Of a stretch of 31,559 bases of DNA, positions 6,961 through 13,941 are shown piece after piece. The stretch covers positions 1 through 31,559 of the IMG/VR virus record IMGVR_UViG_3300024356_000027; one strand, given 5' to 3'. Positions within the stretch are counted from its first letter, which is position 1; the number at the start of each line of letters is the position of its first letter. The DNA comes from a virus. The position numbers and the translations under genes are program-made. Below the pieces are notes generated by a model. It ran no database searches and was not told the DNA's origin. It worked only from the letters and a program-made list of their open reading frames with translations.

Positions 6961-8468
6961 AAACACCCATCCTGGGCAGTTCTTATGTAGCTCGCAGCGT
7001 CAATGCTGCGGACAACAGAATGATCAACCTGTTCCCGGAAATTGTCCCGGAAGCAGGTAAAGAGCCTGCGTTCCTGCAGCGCTGCCCTGGCCTGCAGTTT
7101 GTCCGTGAGGTCGGCACCGGGCCGATCCGAGGGCTGTGGACGTTCAAGGGCTACGCCTACGTCGTCAGCGGCACGGAACTGTACAAGCTTGACTCGTCCT
7201 ACAACATCACCTATCTGGGCGATGTCAGCGGTACAGGCCCGGTCAGCATGGCCGACAACGGCACCCAGTTGTTCATCGCCTGCCACGGGCCGAGCTACAT
7301 CTACAACGCCGCCACCAACGCCTTCGCCCAGATCACCGACCCGGACTTCCCCGGCGCGGATGTAGTCGGTTTCCTAGACTCCTACTTTGTGTTCATCGAG
7401 CCGAACAGCCAGAAGGTCTGGGTCACGCAGTTGCTCGACGGTCTTTCCATCGACCCGCTGGACTTCGCCAGCGCCGAAGGTGCGCCGGACAATCTGACCA
7501 GCATGATCGTTGACCACCGCGAGGTATGGCTCTTTGGGTCTAACTCGGTCGAGGTATGGGTCAACGCTGGCCTGTCGGACTTTCCGCTGCAGCGAGTGCA
7601 GGGCGCGTTCAACGAGATTGGATGCCTCGCCACGCGCAGCGTCGCCAAACTGGACAACGGCATCTTCTGGCTTGGGTCGGACGCTCGCGGTAACGGCATC
7701 GTCTACCGCGCCGAGGGCTACACCGGCAAGCGCATCAGCACTCACGCCATTGAGTGGCAGATCCAGTCCTACGGCAACATTACCGACGCGATTGCCTACA
7801 CCTACCAGCAGGACGGCCACAGCTTCTACGTCCTGTCGTTCCCGACCGCTGATAAGACATGGGTCTACGATGTCTCTACGGGCGCGTGGCATGAGCGTGC
7901 CGGGTTCACCGATGGGCAGTTCACCAGGCACCGCAGCAACTGCCAGATGAACTTCAACAACGAAATCTTCGTTGGTGACTACGAGAACAGCAATCTGTAC
8001 ACCTTCGACCCGACGGTGTACTCGGACAACGGTCAGATCCAGAAGTGGTTGCGCTCGTGGCGGGCGCTGCCCACCGGCCAGAACAACCTCAAGCGCACCG
8101 CGCACCACACGCTGCAACTCGACTGTGAGACGGGCGTGGGCTTGGCAGGCGTCTTTGGTGTGCTGCTCGCTGAGAGCGGCGACATTCTGACCACTGAGTC
8201 CGGCGAGGCGATTGATCTGGAAAGCTCCACTGACGCCGGCGTTGACCCTCGTGTGATGCTGCGCTGGAGTGACGATGGCGGTCACACCTGGAGCAACGAA
8301 CACTGGGCACCGCTTGGAAAGGTGGGTGAGTACAGTCAGCGGGTGTTCTGGCGGCGTCTGGGCATGACGCTCAAGCTGCGCGACCGGGTGTACGAGGTCA
8401 GCGGTACGGACCCGGTGAAGATCGCCATCATGGGCGCAGAACTTATCCTGAGTCCGACCCGTGCCTAA
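6957..8468 (+). CDS. packaged-DNA stabilisation protein, P22 gp10-like
   Basis: A 503-residue protein beginning TPILGSSYVARSVNAADNR with NLFPEIVPE, RCPGLQFVREVGTGPIRGLW and later REVWLFGSNSVEVWVNAG. These are recognisable signatures of the P22 gp10 tail-hub family, which folds as a beta-propeller-like ring below gp4 and closes the portal channel. GTG is the start, in a 4-base overlap with the previous stop. Length is close to P22 gp10. It is followed by the needle candidate with an 8-base overlap, the order expected for gp10-gp26. The C-terminal part contains a PRVMLRWSDDGGHTWS segment seen in such hub proteins. Confidence 0.88.
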   Translation: MKTPILGSSYVARSVNAADNRMINLFPEIVPEAGKEPAFLQRCPGLQFVREVGTGPIRGLWTFKGYAYVVSGTELYKLDSSYNITYLGDVSGTGPVSMADNGTQLFIACHGPSYIYNAATNAFAQITDPDFPGADVVGFLDSYFVFIEPNSQKVWVTQLLDGLSIDPLDFASAEGAPDNLTSMIVDHREVWLFGSNSVEVWVNAGLSDFPLQRVQGAFNEIGCLATRSVAKLDNGIFWLGSDARGNGIVYRAEGYTGKRISTHAIEWQIQSYGNITDAIAYTYQQDGHSFYVLSFPTADKTWVYDVSTGAWHERAGFTDGQFTRHRSNCQMNFNNEIFVGDYENSNLYTFDPTVYSDNGQIQKWLRSWRALPTGQNNLKRTAHHTLQLDCETGVGLAGVFGVLLAESGDILTTESGEAIDLESSTDAGVDPRVMLRWSDDGGHTWSNEHWAPLGKVGEYSQRVFWRRLGMTLKLRDRVYEVSGTDPVKIAIMGAELILSPTRA

Positions 8469-9219
8469 CATCCTTGAGATCATCCCGCAGCGGGTGTCGC
8501 TGATCGACTCGCGCACCGGGTTGATGTCGCGTGAGTGGTATCGGTTCTTCTACGAGTTGTTCACCAAGGTCGGCACGACTGACTTCTCCATCGAGGATCT
8601 TCAGTTAGGCCCGACTACCTCAGACTCTGCTGCCGATATTGCCGCCTCTGCACAGCAGGCTCAACTGCTGAGCCTGACGCAATCGCAGTTGGACGAACTG
8701 AGCAAGCAGGTTGAGGCGCTGGCACTAACCCCGCCCGTCACGCCGCATCTACGCAACCGCGCCTACGGTACGTTCTACGACACCACCACGCAAACGGCAG
8801 CGGCCATCAACACCGCTTACGGCTTGACGTTCAACTCGACAAACCTGTCGAACGGCGTCTATATCGGATCGCCCGCGTCTCGGATCTATGTAGAGCAAAG
8901 AGGCGTGTACGACCTGCAGTTCAGCGCTCAGTTGGACAACACCAGCGGCGGCAATCACCTGATCTTCATCTGGCTGCGTATCAACGGTGTCGATGTCGCC
9001 AACTCAGCCGGTCAAGTGCGGTTGAAGGGTACAGACGGCGAATTGGTAACGTCGTGGAACTACGTTGAACAGCTTAACGCTGGCGATTATTTTGAGTTGA
9101 TGTGGTCTGTAAGCGATACTTCCGTGCAGATCCTGTCTCAAGCCGCAGCCGCCCCGGTTCCGGCGATTCCGTCTATTATTCTGACCGTGACTGACAACAT
9201 CAGCGCATATCAGGACTGA
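8461..9219 (+). CDS. putative tail needle with TNF/C1q-like knob
   Basis: A 252-residue protein in three parts: an N-terminal adaptor (1-45, RVSLIDSRTGLMSREWYRFF), a Gln/Leu/Ala heptad coiled coil (about 53-90), and a beta-rich C-terminal domain (about 100-250). The last has a jelly-roll pattern such as RIYVEQRGVYDLQFSAQ and LNAGDYFELMWS. The last domain resembles C1q/TNF-fold trimeric knobs. Coil plus knob, directly after gp10, matches tail needles of the P22 gp26 type; the Sf6 needle is known to carry a TNF-like knob. The start is GTG. The alternative is a short tail fibre. The fold call is by eye. Confidence 0.68.
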   Translation: MPNILEIIPQRVSLIDSRTGLMSREWYRFFYELFTKVGTTDFSIEDLQLGPTTSDSAADIAASAQQAQLLSLTQSQLDELSKQVEALALTPPVTPHLRNRAYGTFYDTTTQTAAAINTAYGLTFNSTNLSNGVYIGSPASRIYVEQRGVYDLQFSAQLDNTSGGNHLIFIWLRINGVDVANSAGQVRLKGTDGELVTSWNYVEQLNAGDYFELMWSVSDTSVQILSQAAAAPVPAIPSIILTVTDNISAYQD

Positions 9220-9221
9220 TC

Positions 9222-10994
9222 ATGGCCGCTCTTACTCCCGTTCCCAAAATCCAATTCTTTACCGCCAACGGTGAGCCGCTGGTGGGCGGGAAGCTGTACA
9301 GCTACGCAGCGGGCACGACGACGCCGCTGGTGACGTACACCGACCAGGCTGGCACTTCGGCCAACACCAACCCGGTGATCCTCGACTCCCGAGGCGAGGC
9401 GTCGGTGTGGCTGGGCACTGGCCCGTACAAGCTGCGCCTGACCTCCGCGACCGATGTGGACATCTGGACGGTGGACGACATCTACAGCGAGGGATCGCAG
9501 TCGATGCAGGAGTTGCTGTCCTCGTCCGGCTCGTCTCTGGTGGGCTTTATTGCTGACGGTACAGGCGCTGCGTACCGCACGGTGCAGTCAAAGTTGCGGG
9601 ATGTGGTGTCGGTGAAGGACTTCGGCGCTGTCGGTGACGGGGTGACGGATGATACGGCTGCGATTCAGGCAGCGATTAACGCCAGCGCCGGGTTCCGTAG
9701 CGTCTATTTCCCCTCTGGTACATACAAGGTCACGTCGCAAATCACGATTGCGAATGATCGCGTGATGCTGCACGGCGACGGCTCTGCGTCGAAAATACTA
9801 TTCGTCCCCACCGCAAATGCAGTGTGCTTTTTGTTTGACAAAGGGTCAACGTCAAGCGTTCAAAACACAATCCGCGATCTTACGTTTTACTCAACGGACA
9901 CAACCTACACGAAGACAGCAATCAAATTGGTGGATGTAAGTCAGTGCATTGTGGAAAACGTTAGGACTATTTCCCCGCACTGGTATGGAAATGGGTCTAT
10001 TTTTCTGCATGTTCTTGGCCGTGATAGCACCACAGTAACAAGCGTTTCAGCATTCGCTGACAAGCCCATCCGCATCAGTCCCATCCCAGCACCGCATGTC
10101 GCAGCCGGTATCGGAATTGATCACTTTCACTTCAGTGATTGCTATCTGGGCAATACAGTTTCAGCAAACCCACTTATCACCATTGATGATGGTGTTTCCC
10201 TGACTCATACAACCTTTGACGGCTATCAAGCATGGGTCGGTGGGAATTATGGGTTGTATTGGAACGATACAACCTCAGCCGGCGTATCTATAGGGCTGCA
10301 CATAGAAAACGCACGGTGGGAGCAGCCCTTTGCCACTGGCGGGTACATGCTCTACATCAACCGCACTGCAGCGTACTTAGAGCAGTTGAATTTCAGCAAT
10401 TGCTATATCGGAGCGGCTAGCGTAAATGGGGCTTATTTACGCACTGTTCGGTATTTTGACGTTAACAATTTCGTGTACGGGGCGGCGCTTAGTGCCTTTG
10501 ATGCGGACAGCACTTGCAGCTTTGGGCAAGTGTTTGTAACTGCTACTAATCCTATCGCAACCGTATCTATTTCTGCCCTAAGAACGTCGGGTAAATATCT
10601 GATTGGCGGAAATGTAACAGATTTGTTATCAAGCGTTCCAGCAGGTTCAAACCTAACTCAGTTGTGGAACCCGAGCAAGACCTTAGGCTTCAGCCAGTTG
10701 GAGCCAAAGGCTTTCACTGTGTCTGCTGGAGCAACAATCACGTTTGCTACAAACGCTTTGAGGAGTCTGGTGTTTATCTACGCAGACTCAGCGACAGTAT
10801 CTGGGGTTTTGGCTTGTAACGGAACAGGAAATTCAACAAAAATTCTTGTGCAGAGTGATGCAGGATGGTTCGGCACATCGGCTGGCGCGGCGAACTACAA
10901 CCTGTATCACAGCGGCGGGAACTACGTTTTGCAAAACAATACTGCGTCTAGCGCTACCTTCCACGCTGTGACCATGGGCACCGGCGAGCGCTGA
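9222..10994 (+). CDS. tailspike protein 2, beta-helix
   Basis: A 590-residue protein. Residues 1-88 form a head-binding domain of the P22 tailspike type (PKIQFFTANGEPLVGGKLYSY...DSRGEASVWLGTGPYKLRL...IWTVDDIY). A linker follows, then at 129-140 VSVKDFGAVGDG plus TDDTAAIQAAINA, the pectate-lyase-3 / right-handed beta-helix entry motif. The helix runs to about residue 440, followed by a C-terminal beta-rich part. P22-type tailspikes trimerise and cleave or bind O-antigen. From about 9780 onward the DNA is more AT-rich than the head-binding part, consistent with domain swapping. AGGA sits 6 bases before the ATG. Confidence 0.9.
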   Translation: MAALTPVPKIQFFTANGEPLVGGKLYSYAAGTTTPLVTYTDQAGTSANTNPVILDSRGEASVWLGTGPYKLRLTSATDVDIWTVDDIYSEGSQSMQELLSSSGSSLVGFIADGTGAAYRTVQSKLRDVVSVKDFGAVGDGVTDDTAAIQAAINASAGFRSVYFPSGTYKVTSQITIANDRVMLHGDGSASKILFVPTANAVCFLFDKGSTSSVQNTIRDLTFYSTDTTYTKTAIKLVDVSQCIVENVRTISPHWYGNGSIFLHVLGRDSTTVTSVSAFADKPIRISPIPAPHVAAGIGIDHFHFSDCYLGNTVSANPLITIDDGVSLTHTTFDGYQAWVGGNYGLYWNDTTSAGVSIGLHIENARWEQPFATGGYMLYINRTAAYLEQLNFSNCYIGAASVNGAYLRTVRYFDVNNFVYGAALSAFDADSTCSFGQVFVTATNPIATVSISALRTSGKYLIGGNVTDLLSSVPAGSNLTQLWNPSKTLGFSQLEPKAFTVSAGATITFATNALRSLVFIYADSATVSGVLACNGTGNSTKILVQSDAGWFGTSAGAANYNLYHSGGNYVLQNNTASSATFHAVTMGTGER

Positions 10995-11006
10995 TTCCCA
11001 CACCTT

Positions 11007-11042
11007 ATGACCATGCTCAATAAACTCAAAGGCTCCCTGTAA
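11007..11042 (+). pseudogene. relic of the small membrane-protein gene
   Basis: An 11-codon frame, MTMLNKLKGSL followed by TAA, lies between tailspike 2 and the next gene. It mirrors the start of the 6745 gene (MTDFLYKLRGSL): ATGACC, then ten conserved bases GGCTCCCTGT just before the stop, with one codon fewer. The same relative position, directly after a tailspike, suggests a duplicated cassette whose second small gene decayed. It could instead be a real micro-ORF. Confidence 0.45.
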
Positions 11043-11076
11043 CCGCCCGCCTGCCTTCTAACACCAAGGATCTAAT

Positions 11077-11412
11077 ATGGCTGTTTCGGTAAAAGTACTC
11101 ATTCCAGCAAAAACAGCGGAAGCGGTTCAAACAACTCAATACACGGCTGCGGGGGTCACTGCGATCATCGACAAGTTCACCGCGACGAACTACAGCGCTT
11201 CGGCGGCGACGATCAGCGTGAACCTGGTGACCGCTGCTGGCTCGGCAAGCAACGACAACTTGATCGTCAAGACCAAGACGCTGCAGGCCGGCGAGACCTA
11301 CACCTTCCCGGAACTTGTCGGACAGGTGCTGTCACCAAGCGGATTCATCAGTACAATTGCAGGCACGGCGTCAGCGATCAACATCCGCGCCAGTGGACGC
11401 GAGGTTACCTGA
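11077..11412 (+). CDS. small hypothetical structural protein
   Basis: A 111-residue protein with a beta-rich pattern (TAVITVNLV-type strands, LQAGETYTFPELVGQVL, ISTIAGTASAINIRASG). The last segment is typical of small phage proteins with an immunoglobulin-like or jelly-roll fold, encoded between tail and ejection genes. AAGGA lies 6 bases before the ATG. The stop overlaps the next start (TGATG). It has no membrane segment. The name is positional; no family is assigned. Confidence 0.75.
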   Translation: MAVSVKVLIPAKTAEAVQTTQYTAAGVTAIIDKFTATNYSASAATISVNLVTAAGSASNDNLIVKTKTLQAGETYTFPELVGQVLSPSGFISTIAGTASAINIRASGREVT

Positions 11413-11840
11413 TGGATTTGCAGCTTGAGTCACTGATGCGGCAGAAGGTTGAAACTCTCCAGCAAGAGTTGGCCCAGATGCCGCAGTACGAACCAGTCAC
11501 GCGCCATTACTTTCACGGTGGGATGTACTGCCGTGAGGTATTTCGGGACGCAGGCGTCTTGATCGTCGGCGCGGTCCACAAGAAAGAGCATTTTTATCTT
11601 ATCGCCTCGGGCACTGTGATGATCACAGACGGCGACGGCCCCGCGCAGGAATTCACCGGGCCGCATCTGTTTCAAAGCAAACCGGGCACCAAGCGTGCGG
11701 TATACGCCCTGACCGACGCGGTGTGTATGACATTTCACGCGCTTGAGGCGACAACGGTCGAGCAGGCTGAAGCTGAACTGGTTGAACCTGAGCCTAATTC
11801 GATGTTTAATCCCGGCAATAAATTGAAGGCGTTATCATGA
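11412..11840 (+). CDS. cupin-like protein
   Basis: A 142-residue protein. The centre (about 30-105) has a cupin-like beta-barrel pattern: REVFRDAGVLIVGAVHKKEHFYLIASGTVMITDGD, followed by GPHLFQSKPGTKRAVYALTDAVCMTFHA. The His residues in VHKKEH and the late FHA fit the metal-binding or ligand face of cupins, though a full metal site (two His, one Glu, later His) is not certain. The last 35 residues are acidic and end in PGNKLKALS. Cupin-like genes are common in phage morphogenesis blocks; the function there is unknown. It is coupled on both sides by overlaps (TGATG upstream, ATGA downstream). Confidence 0.7.
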   Translation: MDLQLESLMRQKVETLQQELAQMPQYEPVTRHYFHGGMYCREVFRDAGVLIVGAVHKKEHFYLIASGTVMITDGDGPAQEFTGPHLFQSKPGTKRAVYALTDAVCMTFHALEATTVEQAEAELVEPEPNSMFNPGNKLKALS

Positions 11841-12565
11841 CTTTCCTTGCTGCTGCGGCAATTGCCGGTGGTGCAACTTTAGTATCCGGGCTGATGGGGT
11901 CTAGTGCGTCGCGTAGCGCCGCAAGGACACAAGCCGCGTCTGCTGATCGAGCGACCGAACTGCAGCGGGAGATGTTTGAGCGCCAGACTGAACTGCAGGA
12001 GCCGTGGCGCAAGGCGGGCGAAACCGCGCTGAATAAACTGATCCCGATGGCGACTCAGTACACGCCGTTCGGTATGCAACAGTTCCAGCAAGACCCAGGC
12101 TACGCCTTTCGCTTGGGCGAAGGGATGAAGGCGCTGGAGCGCAGCGCTGCCGCTCGTGGTGGTCTGCTGAGTGGCGCGACGATGAAAGGTATTCAGCGAT
12201 ACGGTCAGGAACTCGGTTCGCAGGAGTACACGAACGCATTCAACCGCTATCTTGCAGAGCGTCAGGCTGCGCTGAACCCGCTGCAGTCGCTCGCAGGGGT
12301 AGGGCAGACCACAGCCCAGCAAATGGGCCAAGCGGGCATGACGGCGGGGCAGAATATCGGCCAGACGATGATGGGCGCAGGCGCTGCTCGCGCCTCGGGC
12401 TACGTCGGTCAGGCTAACGCACTGAACCAAGCGCTCGGCACCGGGCTGAACTATTATCAAGGCCAGCAGTTCTTGAATCGGTTGGGTCCGGTTGGTGGTG
12501 GCGGCACCGCTGCGCCGATCTCGGCAGCTGTGCCGATGGAAATGCCTTATTACGGGGTGTACTGA
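11837..12565 (+). CDS. DNA ejection protein, P22 gp7-like
   Basis: A 242-residue protein with an N-terminal hydrophobic Ala/Gly stretch (MTFLAAAAIAGGATLVSGLMG), then a Gln/Arg-rich helical part with LQREMFERQTELQEPWRKAGE, and RLGEGMKALERSAAARGGLLSGATMKGIQRYGQELGS. The latter is a very recurrent segment in phage DNA transfer proteins. The C-terminal Gly/Ala/Gln-rich repeats (GQAGMTAGQNIGQTMM) are also typical. In P22 such proteins (gp7, gp20, gp16) are packaged in the head and ejected with DNA to form a channel through the envelope. It is first of three adjacent genes with that profile. Confidence 0.8.
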   Translation: MTFLAAAAIAGGATLVSGLMGSSASRSAARTQAASADRATELQREMFERQTELQEPWRKAGETALNKLIPMATQYTPFGMQQFQQDPGYAFRLGEGMKALERSAAARGGLLSGATMKGIQRYGQELGSQEYTNAFNRYLAERQAALNPLQSLAGVGQTTAQQMGQAGMTAGQNIGQTMMGAGAARASGYVGQANALNQALGTGLNYYQGQQFLNRLGPVGGGGTAAPISAAVPMEMPYYGVY

Positions 12566-13941
12566 TGCCTATCAATCCCGCTATCGCAATGGGTGTCCGG
12601 GGTATCGAACTCCAAGACCCGTTGGCGCAGTATGGCCGCGTCGCCGCGATCCAGAACGCCCAGCAGCAGAACATGCTCGCGCAGCAGCAACTGGCGCAGG
12701 CTCGTCGAGCGGAGGAGCAGCAGAACGCGTTGAGCGCAGCGTATCAAGCGGCGTACAACCCTGAGACGGGTGACATTGACGCCAACCGTCTGCGTAGCAC
12801 TCTGGCGAGCAGCGGGTTTGGGGCGCAGATTCCCACCGTAGAAAAAGCGCTGGGTGAGTTGAGAACCCAGCGGCTGACACAGACAAAAACAGAAACCGAT
12901 ATCGCCAAAGGACAAACCGATCTGCTTGATGCAAGACTTAAGCAGGCCAGGAGTTTCCTTGACACGATCAACCCTAACGATCCAAACGCGCCTGCTCAGT
13001 ACATGGCGTGGCATCAGGCTAACCATGCTGACCCCGTGATCGGCCCAGCGTTGGCACGGCGAGGTGTCACCGCAGAACAGTCTATGGCGTCGATTCAGCA
13101 AGCAGTTCAGGCCGGTCCGCAGGCGTTTGCCGAGTTGTTGGAAAGGTCTAAACTTGGCAATGAAGAATTTATGCGGTTGAATAAACCCATAGTGTCCACT
13201 CGCAACTTGGGTAAAACGACCGAAACAAGCCTGATTTCGCCGCTGACGGGTGACGTTCGCAAAGTCGCTACGGAAACCAACACGATTGCTCCCGCTGACG
13301 CAGAGCGAATCAAACTGGAAGGCCAGCGCGTCGGTCTGGAAGGCCGGCGGGTGGCGATAGCGCAAGAAAACCAACGCCGCGAGGCAGACCCGGCGTTTCA
13401 GCAGGCTATGGAAGCGGCGCGTACGATTGGGCGCAAGGCTGCAGAGGGTGATGTGGCCGCTGCACAAGCGCTGCCAAAGGCTATTTCTCGCGCAGAGGAA
13501 GGTGTTCGTTTGATCGACGAACTGATCGGCAAGCGCGACGCGAATGGCAACCTTGTCAAAGGCGCTAAACCGCACCCTGGCTTTCAAAATGCTGTCGGTG
13601 CGACCTGGCTTCCCGGCCTTCGCTTTGTGCCGGGCACAGACGCCGCTAGCTTCATGTCCCGCTTTGATCAGATCAAAGGCGCGTCGTTTCTTGAGGCGTT
13701 TGAATTTCTTAAGGGCGGCGGCGCTATTACGGAAAAAGAAGGTACAAAAGGCACGGACGCTATCAACCGCATGTCGATTGCCACGGATGAAAAAGAATTT
13801 ATCCGCGCTGCAATGGACCTTCAGGAAGTCATGCGTAAAGGCGTAGAGAACATCCAGCGACGCGTAGCCCAGCCTGCCGCCGCTCGCCCAGCGGCAGCAC
13901 CGGCTGCTGGAGACGGATGGTCTGTAGTGAGACCGCGATGA
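12565..13941 (+). CDS. DNA ejection protein 2 (gp20-like position)
   Basis: A 458-residue, mostly helical, Gln/Ala-rich protein. The N-terminus has repeated AQQQNMLAQQQLAQARRAEEQQ; the middle has KLEGQRVGLEGRRVAIAQE; and the C-terminus has FEFLKGGGAITEKEGTKGTDAINRM, a segment I associate with phage injection proteins. It ends in Ala/Pro-rich low complexity and WSVVRPR. Start and stop overlap both neighbours (TGATG, ATGA). Placement between gp7-like and the largest ejection protein suggests the gp20 role. Sequence identity with gp20 itself is not claimed. Confidence 0.75.
   Translation: MPINPAIAMGVRGIELQDPLAQYGRVAAIQNAQQQNMLAQQQLAQARRAEEQQNALSAAYQAAYNPETGDIDANRLRSTLASSGFGAQIPTVEKALGELRTQRLTQTKTETDIAKGQTDLLDARLKQARSFLDTINPNDPNAPAQYMAWHQANHADPVIGPALARRGVTAEQSMASIQQAVQAGPQAFAELLERSKLGNEEFMRLNKPIVSTRNLGKTTETSLISPLTGDVRKVATETNTIAPADAERIKLEGQRVGLEGRRVAIAQENQRREADPAFQQAMEAARTIGRKAAEGDVAAAQALPKAISRAEEGVRLIDELIGKRDANGNLVKGAKPHPGFQNAVGATWLPGLRFVPGTDAASFMSRFDQIKGASFLEAFEFLKGGGAITEKEGTKGTDAINRMSIATDEKEFIRAAMDLQEVMRKGVENIQRRVAQPAAARPAAAPAAGDGWSVVRPR

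Noticed and set aside
7374-8516. 380-codon minus-strand ORF opposite the gp10-like gene
   Set aside because: Same codon-bias artefact. No ribosome binding site, no recognisable motif, and it would oppose a firmly identified tail gene.
12550-13587. 345-codon minus-strand ORF opposite the second ejection gene
   Set aside because: Low-quality composition and no motif; it runs through the start of a coupled plus-strand gene.
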